From positions 2,477,156-2,541,155 of the forward strand of contig JAWZYU010000027.1 of the NCBI GenBank assembly GCA_038380435.1: DNA of 64,000 nucleotides, written 5' to 3'. A model generated the notes under the pieces. It was not told where the DNA came from. It searched no databases and saw only the letters and a list, made by a program, of their open reading frames with translations. Both the position numbers and the translations under genes were made by a program. Of this stretch, positions 1-11,421 are shown piece after piece (positions within the stretch are counted from its first letter, which is position 1; each line of letters starts with the position of its first letter). The stretch comes from Ryuthela nishihirai. Its lineage: Eukaryota > Arthropoda > Arachnida > Araneae > Heptathelidae.

Positions 1-239
1 GATTTGCACTTATTCTTCTGTAATTAACGAGCTATGACTTGTTTGAAAGCTTGTCTAAACTTGTCGTTACATGCTTAAAAAAGAAGGCTGTATCATAATT
101 TCTCTCTTTGTTGGCCGCGCATAAAGTTCAGTTTGCAAAATCATGCAGTGTTGCTATGGAGCCTACTAAAAGCAGGGAAAGATTTTACATTTCAATAAGA
201 TGCAGCTTGTGGACGATGAAAAAAAAATTCATACCAACT

Positions 240-1210
240 GATCACAAATATGTGGGTATCATGCATGTTCATATGGCATTGTTACAGAATGGATTGAAAA
301 TTCCAGCAGAGCTTCGAAAACCTCCCTCATGCAGGAAGACCAAAGGGGGCAGTTAATGAGAGAACCATTGCTATTGTTTATGAACTCATTAAGGAAAACC
401 TACACATAACCATTCAGGTAATTAGATGCCAATGTATTGATTGGCAGTGTGCAAACAATTACTCACCTACATTTAAAGTTCTCAAAGATCTGTGCCAATT
501 GGATATCCTACAAACTGACAGAACAGCACAAAATTGCTGGAATTGACTCATGAAAGTAGATGCTGGCAATGTTTGAACCTGGTGGCTCCAAACGATTAAC
601 CGACATTGTCACAGGTGATGAGATGTGATTTTATTACTATATAATTCCCAGAAAGATTGACAGGTATGTTTGAATTGCAAAAGATGAACCCCATACCTAA
701 ATCCCCCAACAAGACTTTAGCTCAAGGAAGAGGATGTTCACAATTTTTTTCAATTCCCAAGGAGTAGTTGCCGTGGTCATATTACTTGAAAAAAATTACT
801 ATAAATGGCCAATACTACACCAACATTGTTTTGCCCAAAATGCTTAAGGAGCTGAAGGAGCAGCATCCAACAACAAGCATCTGAAGGGTTCCCCTCCTTC
901 GTGACAATGTCAGTGCTCACAAAACCCGGAAAGTTGTGGCTTATCTGGAGCAGGAAAAAAAAAATCAAACAGCAACTCCATCATGCATATTCACCTAATA
1001 TTGCACCATGTGAATTTTTGTTGTTTCCAAAAATTAAAAAGGAACTTCCTTGAAAGCCTTTTTCACGGATGCAAGATTTTGCAAAACGCATTCATTTAGA
1101 GTTGTGGAGTTTTCCCCAAAATGAATACCACCAAGCATTCCAGAATTGGTGTACATGTCTGCAACTTTGGATAGAAGCTGTAGGGGAGTAGTTTGAAGAA
1201 CAGTAAAAGT
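240..1210 (+). pseudogene. mariner-type transposase relic
   Basis: Decayed cut-and-paste transposase. Reading across several frames shows mariner landmarks in order: a helix-turn-helix-like stretch (about 340-540), the first-aspartate block GDEM near 615, an NVSAHKTRK block near 910-935 matching the family HDNAxxH motif, and the third-aspartate block YSPNIAPCEF near 990-1016, followed by the usual C-terminal tail ending near FEEQ. Many stops and frameshifts, so inactive. The N-terminus is poorly preserved and I could not find paired terminal repeats. The superfamily is fairly sure; the subfamily is not. Confidence 0.7.
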
Positions 1211-1433
1211 TGTGCTGAGGAAAAAGTATTTTGTTTTAATTTTTAGTCATTGAAATAGAAAAAAAAACATCAAAATTTTGCAATTTTGTAATTTAAAGAG
1301 TTCTCATGAAATTCTCCTACCTTTTTCTCTGAATTTATGCCTTTTTATTAATTACAATTAAATACCCTTTTGGTATGCAACACGATCTATTTATGTTTGT
1401 TATTTGCTTAAGGACCTGGAAGCAGTTCAGTTC

Positions 1434-2260
1434 ATTCCTGTTTTAAATTTAGCTGTAAAAAATCTTTCATTAATGCATTCACATCACAGAAGAACATCAC
1501 TGGCATTTTTGCTGAGAAGCATTGCTAGACCTGGTTGGTGTTTGCTCTCTTCATGAAACGATAAATTTAACATTATTTTTTAGTATATGACTTTTTGCTT
1601 GTTCATTTGATCTCTTGCAAGTCTAAAATGTCCAGATTATACCACTGGAATTCCTGTGTGAGGATATCCAGAGAATAATCCATGTTAAGATTCCTCACAT
1701 TCTAAGTTGGTGTTCATAGAAAATGGGTAGTAGATTTTTTTTTAAAGAAATCTAGGTTTATTTAGAGAGCTGTGGCCAATATCAAATAGCCCCTAATCAC
1801 ATGCATGAGGCAAAGACCTGTTTCCCATTTACTATGCTGGTAGGAAATTAGACAAGTAATGGAGTTATTTACCATCAGAATGCATCCCACCCTTTCAGGT
1901 GCCAGCATATAGGCATCTGAGACTTATTACCCCAATTTAGATTTGGCAATACAAGAACTAGTTTCACAGGTTCAGTTACCTGGAATGGCTTCTGATTGCA
2001 ATCATCTGCCAGTTGTGATATATGTGTGTATCTGTTCTGATATCATATGTATATGTTCAGTTGGGGCTGGCAGCCCACAAAAAAAAAAGCAGAAAACAGA
2101 GTGGTATATTCTCCTTCAGCAGAAGCCCAATAGTGCCTCAAGTTAAAAATCATAGCCAGTAGGGCTGATTTTTTGACAGTCATCATTGAGCTTCTGTGAA
2201 GTAGACCACTCTTCAGCAAGAGTGAAAAAGTTAAATAATTTGAAAAACCTATCATCTGAT
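1434..2260 (-). mobile_element. RTE LINE 5' fragment (leader and start of endonuclease)
   Basis: Reads on the minus strand like the start of the window's RTE family. The stretch 1440-1800 aligns by eye with 34610-34980 (endonuclease start and the untranslated leader), and 2060-2230 matches the leader segment that reads 'ggctggcagcccacaaa' at 2067. Stops are frequent and no usable reading frame is left. The element lacks the reverse transcriptase half, so it is either a fragment or cut off at its 3' side by the neighbouring mariner relic. Confidence 0.7.
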
Positions 2261-2370
2261 ATATGCTTTAAAGAGTAGAAAATAATCCTAAAAGATATCG
2301 AGGTGCAATCGTTCACTGAATTATGACACTACATGTCACAATCTTTCATTTGACGTGATACTGATTGATA

Positions 2371-2507
2371 TCAATGGTGCAATTATGCACTGAATTTATA
2401 TTCACTTCAAAGAAAGATAGAGCACTGGCAATCTTGTTGAGTAGATAAATCGGCACCCTATCTTCCTTTGAAGTGTATACGAATTAACTGACTGAATGCC
2501 CCATCAA
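2371..2507. mobile_element. short MITE with ~50-bp inverted ends
   Basis: The two halves are imperfect inverted copies: the left half has 'ggtgcaattatgcactgaat' followed by 'cacttcaaagaaagatag'; the right half carries the complementary order around 2462-2507. A second copy lies at 61186-61312. No coding capacity; presumably moved in trans by an unknown transposase. Confidence 0.5.
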
Positions 2508-3055
2508 CATGTTTTGATATGTGACTCATAAACATAGCCCACATTTTTCCTTTCCCTTAATTTGATATATCACTCATTAAGGTCGACCCTGAGAAATTTT
2601 TATCCCGTTTTGGTGGGAGGAGAGAATGGTGGGGACATAATTCAATGTAATCTGTGATGGTCCTCATATGAGCTTTCCTTTGACACTTAACTCATAACTG
2701 TAGGCCCTCACAGTTTTAAGATATAGTTAAAGAATGGAGAAAGCAAGGGGGTGTATTATTGTTGCCCACAGCATACCCCACATCACAAGATCTCTTTTGA
2801 CATACACCTGGTTGCTTTTGGCCTTCGCTTTTAAAAGAAATTGTAGAACAATTCTTCGCATATTTTCCCCCCCCCCCCTCAATTTTTTTCCTCCTTTGGA
2901 GTGGGGAGGAAAAGATATGGGGGGATTTTTATAACCTGTGATACTCCCAATGTCACAAGCTTTCATTTGATTATTAACCTGTTACTTTTGGCCTTCACAT
3001 TCCAAAGATATAGCAGAATAATGATTTCCATATGTTTTCTTTTTTAATATAAATA

Positions 3056-3665
3056 AAATAAATACCCCTCAAGCAGCTGCTTGCCACAGAGGTCTGACAG
3101 GAGCCTGTCAGTTTATATGCCAACAGTTAACAGACATGGATGCCATAGTAGAAGGTCTGTGAGGATGGCAGGCCCTCAGCAGAAGGGGCGGGGGTGGCTC
3201 AGTCGGTAGCACGCCAGGCTCGTAATCTGTAGTTCCCAGGTTCGAGTCCCAGCTGGGTCGGCATTGAGATTTATCTCCGCAAAATTCCCCGCCCTGCCCA
3301 CGGTCAGTAGGGGACACCGATGGGCTTGGAAAGGCCGCCGTCTGTCGGATGGGACGTTAAGCCATGGCCCTGTGTGCGGGAGAGCCACACCCTGTGCACA
3401 TTAAAGAACACGCTGGATGGCCTTGACAGGAGACTAGATCTATCTCCCAACAGCTGTTCCAGTGGGTCCCCTCCCCCAACCTTCTCTGAGTCTTCGGGGT
3501 CCATGTGACCTGGCCATTTAGCCCATGGTGCGCAAAAAAGTGCCACTCAGAGGTAAAACAAACCCAAAGCCCTCAGCAGAAAAACGACACAAACAGCCAT
3601 GTTTTAATCTAAGGGACCTGGGGTTCGAACCCAGGTCCCTTAGATCAGTAGCCAAGCGAGAGAAG
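3056..3665 (-). mobile_element. SINE-B (tRNA-derived), split by a SINE-A
   Basis: Minus-strand copy of a SINE whose head looks like a class II (Ser/Leu-type) tRNA: box A 'tggccgagtggttag' and box B 'ggttcgagccc' in the better copies at 36327 and 51656. Its body ends 'cagctgcttgagggggtatt' plus a TTTA-rich tail. Here the tail half is 3056-3184 and the head half 3582-3665, with a SINE-A between them. The head carries a small palindrome (3607-3645). Confidence 0.85.
3185..3568 (+). mobile_element. SINE-A (tRNA-derived), full length, with 13-bp TSD
   Basis: Non-coding retrotransposon with a tRNA-like head: box A 'tggctcagtcgg' and box B 'ggttcgagtcc'. The anticodon-loop position reads CGT here and CAT in the 43792 copy, suggesting a tRNA-Met-like ancestor. 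The body includes 'cggatgggacgttaagcc' and 'ttaaagaacacgctggatgg', of a kind common in invertebrate SINEs, and the tail is A-rich. It is flanked by the 13-bp direct repeat 'gccctcagcagaa' (3172-3184 and 3569-3581), so it landed inside the SINE-B. Confidence 0.92.
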
Positions 3666-3965
3666 AAAGCATGAGGGGTAAATTTTTTTATAGCCTATGA
3701 CTCTCCCACTTCACACGCTTTTATTTGACATATAAGTCATTAAATTTGACCAACACATTTGAAAGATATGGGGGAACAACTATGTTGACAAATCCATGAA
3801 CTGATATACTGACAAACTGACAGAGGAGGAGCAAAAGCAATAGGAAGATAAGTAAAAAAGGAAAAACTGGCCATGAAGTTCAAATCAGTTTGCCAAACTG
3901 ATCTGGCAGCCCACTCCTGTTCCCCTTGAGACTGAAAATATTCTGTCCCCTTTAGGTTACAATAC

Positions 3966-5336
3966 ACTCAGGAAATAAAAAATGCAACACTTGCAAGAAG
4001 TTATGCAAATGTGACGAAATTTAGGGAGGCAGTAGCATATGGAAATGATTAGGTTTGTAGGATGATCGAAATGATCGAACAGGCACAAGCTGAACTCACA
4101 GGTGCAGAGCAGTCAAACACAGATAAAGGCAACCAAAGCTCCCTGGCTGACAGTATGTTGTAGAAATTATTCTAAGCCACTAAAGCTGCCTTTACACAGA
4201 TGTTGACAACCGTTCCAACAATTAACAGACTTTGAATGTGGAAGAAACATTGGCCTTAGAGAAGCTGGTTTGTCATAAAATAATATATATCCATTGTACA
4301 CTTTGTGCTAGTGCGTTCAGAAAGGATCCAGCACATGCCGACAAGGATCTGGAAAACAACATATTTCCACGGAATGACAGGACTGCCATTTGTGACACAT
4401 GGCATTGCATGACAGATTCATGACTACAATGCAACCGCAAAGGGACTGGCAACAGGTAACACTTTGAATATCTACCAGGCGGACAGTAAACAACAGGCTT
4501 TAATAGTTTTCATTGTGAGCTTATTGTCCGGTACTGTGTTTGCTCCTCACATCTGTCCATGTGTTAGCACATCTTCAGTGGTGTCACCTCAGACAGAACT
4601 GGAACGAACAAGAGTGAAGTTCCATGGTGTTTAGTCATGAATCTTATTTTTGTCTTGGTCAGCACAATGGTAGACATGTTTGCCATCATCCAGAGGAAAT
4701 TCTAAAATAGTACCCAGTGTGTGCAACATCGTCACACAGCATCAGGTGTCTTGATGTGGGGTGCCATTAGCAGACATCTCAGTCAGAACTGGTCATCATA
4801 AGGGGATCTCTAACTGTCCAATGATATGTTAGCAACATTTTGCAGCCAGTGGCTGTCCCATTTGTTCAGCAGCACAGAACCTTTTACCAGCAAGATAACG
4901 CCCATCCCCACATAGCCTGCATTAGTCTGCAGTATCTAAATGAGTAAAACGTTAAGGTACTACCATTGCCAGCACCCTTGCCAGACCTTTCACCTATTGA
5001 ACTCGTCTGGGACATGATGGGCCGACAGCTCCAAGAACACTTAAGCCAATCACTATCGTTGAAATGGAACAGCAACTTCACACTATTTGGCGTTCTATCC
5101 CTCAGGAGGACATTATGGAGCTGTACTTCCCTGTTGTGTTCATGAATGCATTGCTGCACAGGCAGTTCAACATCATACTAATTATACCAATTTACTAGGT
5201 AGGTAAAGTGGTAATTTTCCATATATTTTTTTTTGATAGTGTAATCAATCGCACATCTCAGTGTATGCTAGCAGCTGCCTGCATTTCAATAAAATGGCAC
5301 TAATCCTTCCAGGTGTTGCTTTTTTTTTTCCTGTAG
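3966..5336 (+). mobile_element. Tc1-like transposon with decayed transposase
   Basis: Imperfect inverted ends: 'cactcaggaaataaaaaatg' with 'caacactt' at the left matches the complement of 'ccaggtgttgc' plus 'tttttttcctgtag' at 5309-5336. Between them are Tc1 transposase remnants on the plus strand. The catalytic C-terminal part is clearest: an LPDLSPIELVWD block at about 4978-5017 holds the final Glu, followed by a GRQLQEHLSQ-type helix and the usual IPQEDI segment near 5097. Multiple stops; inactive. Confidence 0.75.
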
Positions 5337-5464
5337 CATATTTCCGTGAGAAGTACTTACAGTTTGTACCACAATAAGGCAGTATTAGATTTGATGTGTT
5401 ATGTTTCCTGCCTGGGTCTGTACATTATCACAGAGGAATAGTGTTCAGCTTTCCTTCCCGTTAT

Positions 5465-5745
5465 GCTAGTATATTCAAGTAAGATTGGAGTCTGGTTTTC
5501 CCAATTACTATAATATTCCATTGGACAGGAAAAGTTAAAATGATATTCTACATGGAATAAAATTTTATAGTTGTTTTTTAAATCTATTTTTTAGTGTTGG
5601 ACATATATTATGAACTAAATAAAATTATATAAAGACAACTAATTTGGATTTCACAACAGGCATTGAAGTTTGAGATTTCGTATAAGGTGACTGGATTTTT
5701 TTGGGGGGAGAACCCTTGCTCCCCCCACCAGGGTATGCCCCTGCC
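5465..5745. repeat. unclassified dispersed repeat, copy 1
   Basis: About 260 bp shared with 17090-17350. Common landmarks are 'ttggacaggaaa', 'ttctacatggaataaaa', 'agtttgagatttcg' and a final G-rich run. No tRNA boxes, no frame. It may be the 3' end of an unrecognised retrotransposon. Confidence 0.5.
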
Positions 5746-5759
5746 TTTGACTCATATAG

Positions 5760-6095
5760 CTTACTGCTAACTGTGAAATAATTTGCTGCAAATCCCGAAA
5801 CTTATTCTGTTAATGTTGTAAAGTTACTATTTTCTGTAATATTTAATATCAGCAGTTTGATATGCCAGATCAAAAAGAGTGCAATTTGTAAATTGCACAA
5901 AATTTTGCCACTGCAAAGGGGTAGAAGGCACTGTAAAATTTGTTGCAATTATTTTTACTTGCAATGAAAAGGATAGTATAGGATCTATGAAACTGCCCAG
6001 TTTGTACAGGCCTTCTCATACAAGGAACTGAAGTTACCTCAGTTAGAGCTAATACAAATCACTATACCAGTTATGGTGAAATAAATCTTGATTGC
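5760..6095 (-). mobile_element. SINE-C (tRNA-like head), minus strand
   Basis: Reads in reverse as 'caagatttattt', then 'taactggtatagtg' (box A-like), then a body ending near 'atctggcatatcaaac'. It aligns by eye with 48103-48430, and the segment 6010-6060 matches the middle of the copies at 24598-24800 and 24966-25175. Degraded; box B is weak. Confidence 0.5.
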
Positions 6096-7550
6096 ATATA
6101 AAGTATGAATAAAAATTGGCACACATATTTTAACCCTTAAAGTGTCAGGTTTCTGAAACTGGTTTCACTCTGGTGGCCAAGTTAATTTTGAAGTGTTTTC
6201 AGAAAATAAAATGCACAACTTTAGAACCTCATCCTAAAGTAAGTAAAGATGGGAAATACTCATCTCATATACCAAAATAAAGAACATTTAATTGTGATTA
6301 ATAAAATGGCAAAAATTCTAAGTAAAATAGTAGTTAAAGTTTTTAATTATTTTTTAAAATATTGCAAAATTTTACTGTACTCTTTTTCTATTTTTAGTTC
6401 AGTAAAAAATTTTAAAAATGCATTTTTTTTGCATTTTTTTCAAATTATTTTGTTATTCTAATATAAAGAAGTTAATAATATTTCTATTAATGCTTAAATC
6501 TTTCATTTATTTAGTGTTTTCTCAATTTTTTTTAGTGATTTATGAAAATAATACATATTGCATATGCTTAGATTTTTAGTGATTGGCAAACTTGAAGCTT
6601 AAAGGAGAGTGGTGTCCTAAAAATTTATTTCAATTTAAAACAAAATAATTTAAATAAGAACTGAGAAATATATCTCAAAAAAAAAAAAACTGAAAAAAAT
6701 TGAATAGAAATATTTCAAAGCATTAACTACTATGAAAAGGTTTATTTTTAAATTTTCAACAAAAATTTCGGTTAAAAATCGCAATATCCTAATGTTCATT
6801 AGAGTATTTGCTTAAAATATCATCAAAATTATCACTAAAATAATTTCTACCTTTTAAAAATCATGCTTTTATGCTAAGCGCATAATCCTGATTCTTCCGA
6901 TATCGGCCATTAGAGATCACAAGCAACTTCACTTTCGATCGTTTCAAATTATTCTATAATTGCTTATTTTAATTGCTTTATTTAATTAGTTATTATTGCA
7001 GTATACATTTGAAATCCTAAGTCTGTCAAATATTGACCGAAAGCATTCGGCAAAGGAACGCAACTTCCGGTAGTAATAAAATCAGTAACTTACGTTAGAA
7101 GTTTAGAAAGCATTAAAGTATTACAACTCATCTGCAGTTATAAAGAGGTCAACATACAGAAAATCAAAAACCGATTGATAATTTACTATGGTAAGGCAGA
7201 ATAATGGCATAAACTAAATCATTGCTACTTGATGCTATTACAGGGATTCAACACTGCATATGATCAACACAGGCTCAAGTTAGCTTTTTTTTTTAATTTT
7301 TAATAATTTTTTCAAGCAGAATCAACAGAAAAAAAATTATATATCGTAGACTGAAATGTAGAATTCAAGATTTGATCAGAAACAGTTTTAAAAAAAATGC
7401 CGATTTTCTGTTCGAAAAAAATTAAATTTACGATTTTGCACTACAAAATGGTACACTCAGAACATACTGAATAAGTATTATACCTTTTTGTGACTGAACT
7501 ATTATTAGTCAGTACTTGAAATAAATAAAGAAATGAAAAAAAAATATTTC

Positions 7551-7606
7551 CTCAAGCAGCTGCTTGCCACAGAGTCTGACAGGAGCCTATCAGTTTATAC
7601 GCCAAA
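7551..7606 (-). mobile_element. SINE-B fragment
   Basis: Matches the last ~55 bp of SINE-B in reverse ('caagcagctgcttgccacag', then 'tgacaggagcctatcag'). The head is missing, so this is a strongly 5'-truncated copy. Confidence 0.8.
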
Positions 7607-8299
7607 GTAGAAATAAACTTATTGGAAACTTTTGATTCTATTTCTAACTTTTTTCCTCCTTTTGGAACAATGGTATCTGATAAATATAAACAGAGCTTTT
7701 TTATGTTGATCATTCAATAAATATGGTAGTATTGTTATTTATATAAATAGTAAATTTAGCATATATAACTTCCAGTATTTTGGTATTTATCTGATTTCCA
7801 GTTGAATGCTTGCTTTATGTTTTTGTCTCAATAACTCACTGTTATTGTTGTTGAACTCACTGTTATTGCAGTTTACAGGTTTGTAGGTAGCAGTGAAATG
7901 CCTTTTATTGATTTTTTCCCCAAAAAATAAGTATATTGCATGGCCAAAATATAATTATTACAGGTGAAATAAATTTAGATATCTCAAAATGAAACAACAT
8001 AACTGACACCTTGGTTTTATGCATATGATCAAAACTGAATCTGGGGGGAGTCTTGCAATGATAATGGAGACCAAAAATTATTAAACTTGTGCATACTTCA
8101 TGCATTTTTCATGAAATTTTTTTGAAACCTTTAAAACTAAAGGTAAAATATTATACTGCAATAGAAATCCAATCTCTTGCACACATATACACGCATATTT
8201 TTTTCTAGATTCATGCTTACATATGATGGACAATGAAATATATGTATATGTGTATAGGGTATAACCAGACAACATTCCTAACCTTGATCATTTATTTGT

Positions 8300-8810
8300 T
8301 CACAAATACAATAGCCTTTTGTGTAATTCTTATATTAACTTGGATCTTATTGATCACTATATTTTACTTTGTATTGATAGGATTTTTTCCCCTCTAGCAG
8401 AAAACAAACCTACTTCAGTGATACCATATATAAATTGAAAAGCACTACTGAACAGTATTACAAATGCAATTTAGAAACCATTATAAATTGTTACATTGTT
8501 AACCTTGCTTATGACGTATATTTTGAAGTGATTCATAATGTCATCAATAACCCCAAAGTTCCATTTACAGTTATGAGCAAAAACAAAAACTTAAACCATG
8601 GATAACCAATAGACTGGTAAAATCAGTTTGACAAAGAAACAGACACCATAGTTAGATGAAATAGAATTTTATTAATGATAGAGTTTGCTAAATGCTCTGA
8701 TTAGAAAATCAAAAAAAAAATTACTTTCTGAAAAAACTACCTAATACTGGCAATACTAGTTCATGGATAAAAATGGGATTTTATCAATGAAATTTTGGGC
8801 AATAAGTGTG
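8300..8810 (+). pseudogene. CR1/Jockey-type LINE fragment (endonuclease to RT linker)
   Basis: Broken plus-strand reading frames contain NKPTSVI (about 8406) and a KPWITNRLVKS block (8595-8627). In CR1/Jockey-group LINEs a KPWIT-type block lies between endonuclease and reverse transcriptase. Many stops. It may be the upstream part of the RT relic at 10380-10745, separated by later insertions, but no shared junction shows this. Confidence 0.5.
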
Positions 8811-8883
8811 AAACTGAACAAGTTCTTTTCAAAGAAATTTGTACTAAGAAATTTGATAATGATCCTGATTATTATCAGTCTGC

Positions 8884-9066
8884 TGTCCTATGGCTGAGTG
8901 GTTAGCACATTGACTACTGATCTAAGGGACCTGGATTCAAGCCCTGGATGTTTGTGTTTTTCCTGCTGAGGTCCTGCCATCCTCACAGACCTACTATGGC
9001 ATATAAACTGACAGGCTCCTGTCAAACCTCTATGGCACGCAGCTGCTTGAGGGGCTATTTTTTTTA
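8884..9066 (+). mobile_element. SINE-B, plus strand
   Basis: Starts 'gtcctatggctgagtggtta' (box A), continues through 'gatctaagggacctgg' and the degraded box B 'attcaagccctgg', and ends 'cagctgcttgaggggctatt' with a T-rich tail. Point differences from the other copies suggest moderate age. Confidence 0.88.
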
Positions 9067-9705
9067 TTATCAAATCAAAATTGAAATTATTGCTGAAATT
9101 ATTATGAAATTGTTTCTGATTTTTTTAATAACCATATTGTCGCTGTAGCAATGAATCTTATGTGTGGTCCTGCTATATACTCAACTAAAGGCTCAACTAA
9201 GGTAACTGCTAAATCCTCAACTTATTACGAACCTTACAACAATGTCAGCTGTAATGATACAGATTTATTGAATGAAAATGAGATGGCATTAACAAATTAC
9301 TTATAATGAAGTTTAATGAAATATGTATCAATTGAGAAAAGAAAATATTTTTCAAGTTTGAATTATGTATTTTTATAATACAGTGTATGAAAATTTTCAG
9401 ACCGCAGTTTCCATTTTTTAGAATTGAAGTTTTTGTGTTGTATGAACATAGACATCTTGGGTCTCTAATTTCAGATTCTGTCAACCTATGTGTTTGATGG
9501 GGACCCTGGAAGGGTTAAAAACACAGAGAAATTGTAAAGAACACTGATTTTACAAGCTGAGAAAGACTGTTGTTTCTTCATCATAATCCCTCATTGAAAT
9601 TTATTGAAATTTTGACTACACTTTCATTCTTAGGAAGATTTTATAAAGTTTGTAAAATTTTACAAGTTGGTACTGGTAAACAATCATTAAATGTAATTAT
9701 AGTGA

Positions 9706-9876
9706 TGTACGGGACCTAGGTTCGAGCCCCGGGTAAAGGCATGGATGTGTGTGTCGTTTTTCTGCTGAGGTCCTGCCATCCTCACAGACCTTCTACTATG
9801 GCATATAAACTGATAGGCTCCTGTCAGACCTCTGTGACAAGCAGCTGCTTGAGGGGGTATTTATTTATTTATTTTA
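9706..9876 (+). mobile_element. SINE-B, 5'-truncated
   Basis: Begins within the tRNA-like head at 'gggacctaggttcgagcccc' (box B) and runs to 'cagctgcttgagggggtatt' plus a TTTA tail. Box A is absent. Confidence 0.88.
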
Positions 9877-10379
9877 TTTATACATATGTAAAATATTGTT
9901 CCATGGTTCAGTGTATTTTTGTTAGAGTATTCTGTTGTTGTTTTTTCAAAGCTTATTCTAATTAAATTATTATTTCTCAACATGTTTCTTGCGGGCTAAA
10001 AGGTAAAAATAAAATATTTAATTCCATTTTATTTGCCTTTATTATCTTTTTTGCTCATTAGGGCCCCTGTACATTGCAATGGGTTCAGTGCTGAATTGGA
10101 TGTGATGAATTGGGTGCCAAGTACCCAGTTCATCACTAGCCCATATATAGTGTAATTTATCATTGACAAAGGGAAAATTCTGTGATTAGGTAAAAAAAAA
10201 GCCCCATTTCAAAAAATGCAATAAAAAAATGTCAATATTGACTAATTTCAATTTTTTTGTGTTGCATCTAAAAATTTTTCAAAAAATTGTATCATATGAA
10301 ATGATTTTTTTAAGTAAACGTATTATTATTAATAAAAAATAAAGTATGGTTTTTCAACATGGTAAAAATACAGGAGATG

Positions 10380-10760
10380 CCATTATTCATTTAACGAAAC
10401 CAATCTTCTGGGCTTTAGATTGAAACAAAAAATCTTTGGTAGTTATTTTTCTGAAGCTTTTGGTCTGGTGGATCATAATAAAACATAATAAATATTAACC
10501 AAACTATCTTTATATGGAATAAGAGGTGCAAATCAAGTTGGATCAAATATTACTTATTGAATCAACAATTCGTTAAAAATTAAGAATGCTGTATCACTAG
10601 TCTAACAATGATATATGGTGTTCCTCAGGCTCAGTTTTGTGTACTGTACTCTTTTTAGTATACATCAGTGATTTCTTTTCTAATAATTTTGATGTTGAAA
10701 TATTGTCTTTTGCTGATGACACTGTATTTATTAATTTAGAAAATTCTCAATTTCATCCAA
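10380..10760 (+). pseudogene. CR1/Jockey-type reverse transcriptase fragment
   Basis: The frames show IHLTKPI and LVDH-like residues of RT motif A, a GVP-QGS-like turn ('ggtgttcctcaggctcag', 10618-10635), FLVYISDF (10655-10678) and the catalytic motif C as FADDT (about 10708-10722), in the order expected for a palm domain. Several stops and one frameshift. Its 3' side runs straight into the long palindrome at 10761-10927. Confidence 0.6.
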
Positions 10761-10927
10761 ATTTATTCTCTTTTCATAGTAAATACACAGATCTTATTTT
10801 CATCTTCGATATCAACAGGAACATTAACCTATAAATATAGGTTAATGTTCTTGTTGATATAAGGCAATGATAAAGTCTTCGAAGATGAAAATAAGATCTG
10901 TGTATTTACTATGAAAAGAGAATAAAT
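10761..10927. repeat. 167-nt compound palindrome
   Basis: Outer arms 10761-10809 and 10879-10927 are perfect complements over 49 nt. Inner arms 10809-10833 and 10836-10860 pair with one mismatch. The only asymmetry is an 18-nt insert at 10861-10878 in the right arm. It would fold into one long hairpin. Confidence 0.9.
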
Positions 10928-11421
10928 TTCGCAAAGTTCCAGTTTAATATCATAATAGTAGAGATGCACTTACAGTTGTTAAAAGTAGATCGATGATGAA
11001 TATGCACTTAATGTATAAACATTTGATAACTTTGGAAATTTGCCAAAATTTGATATCATCATAGTAAAAGGATGTAGCACAAGACTTTTTTATTTCTGCA
11101 TGTTATATTTTGTGCTACATCATTTTTCTACAATGTGTTTACAATCTATCAAGTTCTGTTGATGTGTGTAACCACTACTGATATCAAATTTCAGCAGCTT
11201 CAAACGTTGTTATCAATATTGATCTACTTTTAAGAACTGTAAGCACATTTCTACATATTATGATATTAAATTGGAACTTTTCTACTAGTAATTCATAAAA
11301 CATTCGTACTCTGCCTTGTACAAAATGTTCTCCAGCATTTTTGACATCAAATCCAGGATAAAAAAAAAATGGATAAAAGATAATCAATGGGAAAAAAATA
11401 TTTCTCCAAATACACAATTAA

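Larger units (their letters stand above)
2520..3785. repeat. degenerate tandem repeat, interrupted by SINEs
   Basis: At least four diverged units share the pattern of a short 'cctgtgactctccc'-like block, 'tcacaagctttcatttga', a stretch like 'taactcattacttttggcc', then 'ttccaaagatat'. They begin near 2650, 2760, 2930 and 3690; weaker ones lie near 2320 and 2520. The array is split at 3056-3665 by the SINE-B/SINE-A pair. Unit spacing is irregular because of indels and poly-C runs (2869-2878). Confidence 0.5.
6130..9518. mobile_element. possible piggyBac-like element, ends only
   Basis: TTAA at 6130-6133 is followed by 'cccttaaagtgtcagg'. At the far side 'ccctggaaggg' abuts TTAA at 9515-9518, whose complement reads 'cccttccagggtcc'. 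These ends resemble each other and the better pair at 51431-53959. I see no transposase between them; the interior holds AT-rich DNA, a CR1-like fragment and two SINE-B copies. The ends could instead belong to two separate elements. Confidence 0.3.

Noticed and set aside
3186..3260. True tRNA gene in the SINE-A head
   Set aside because: Box A and B are present, but the stems pair poorly, the same head occurs in several copies and is followed by SINE body, so it is a retroposon.
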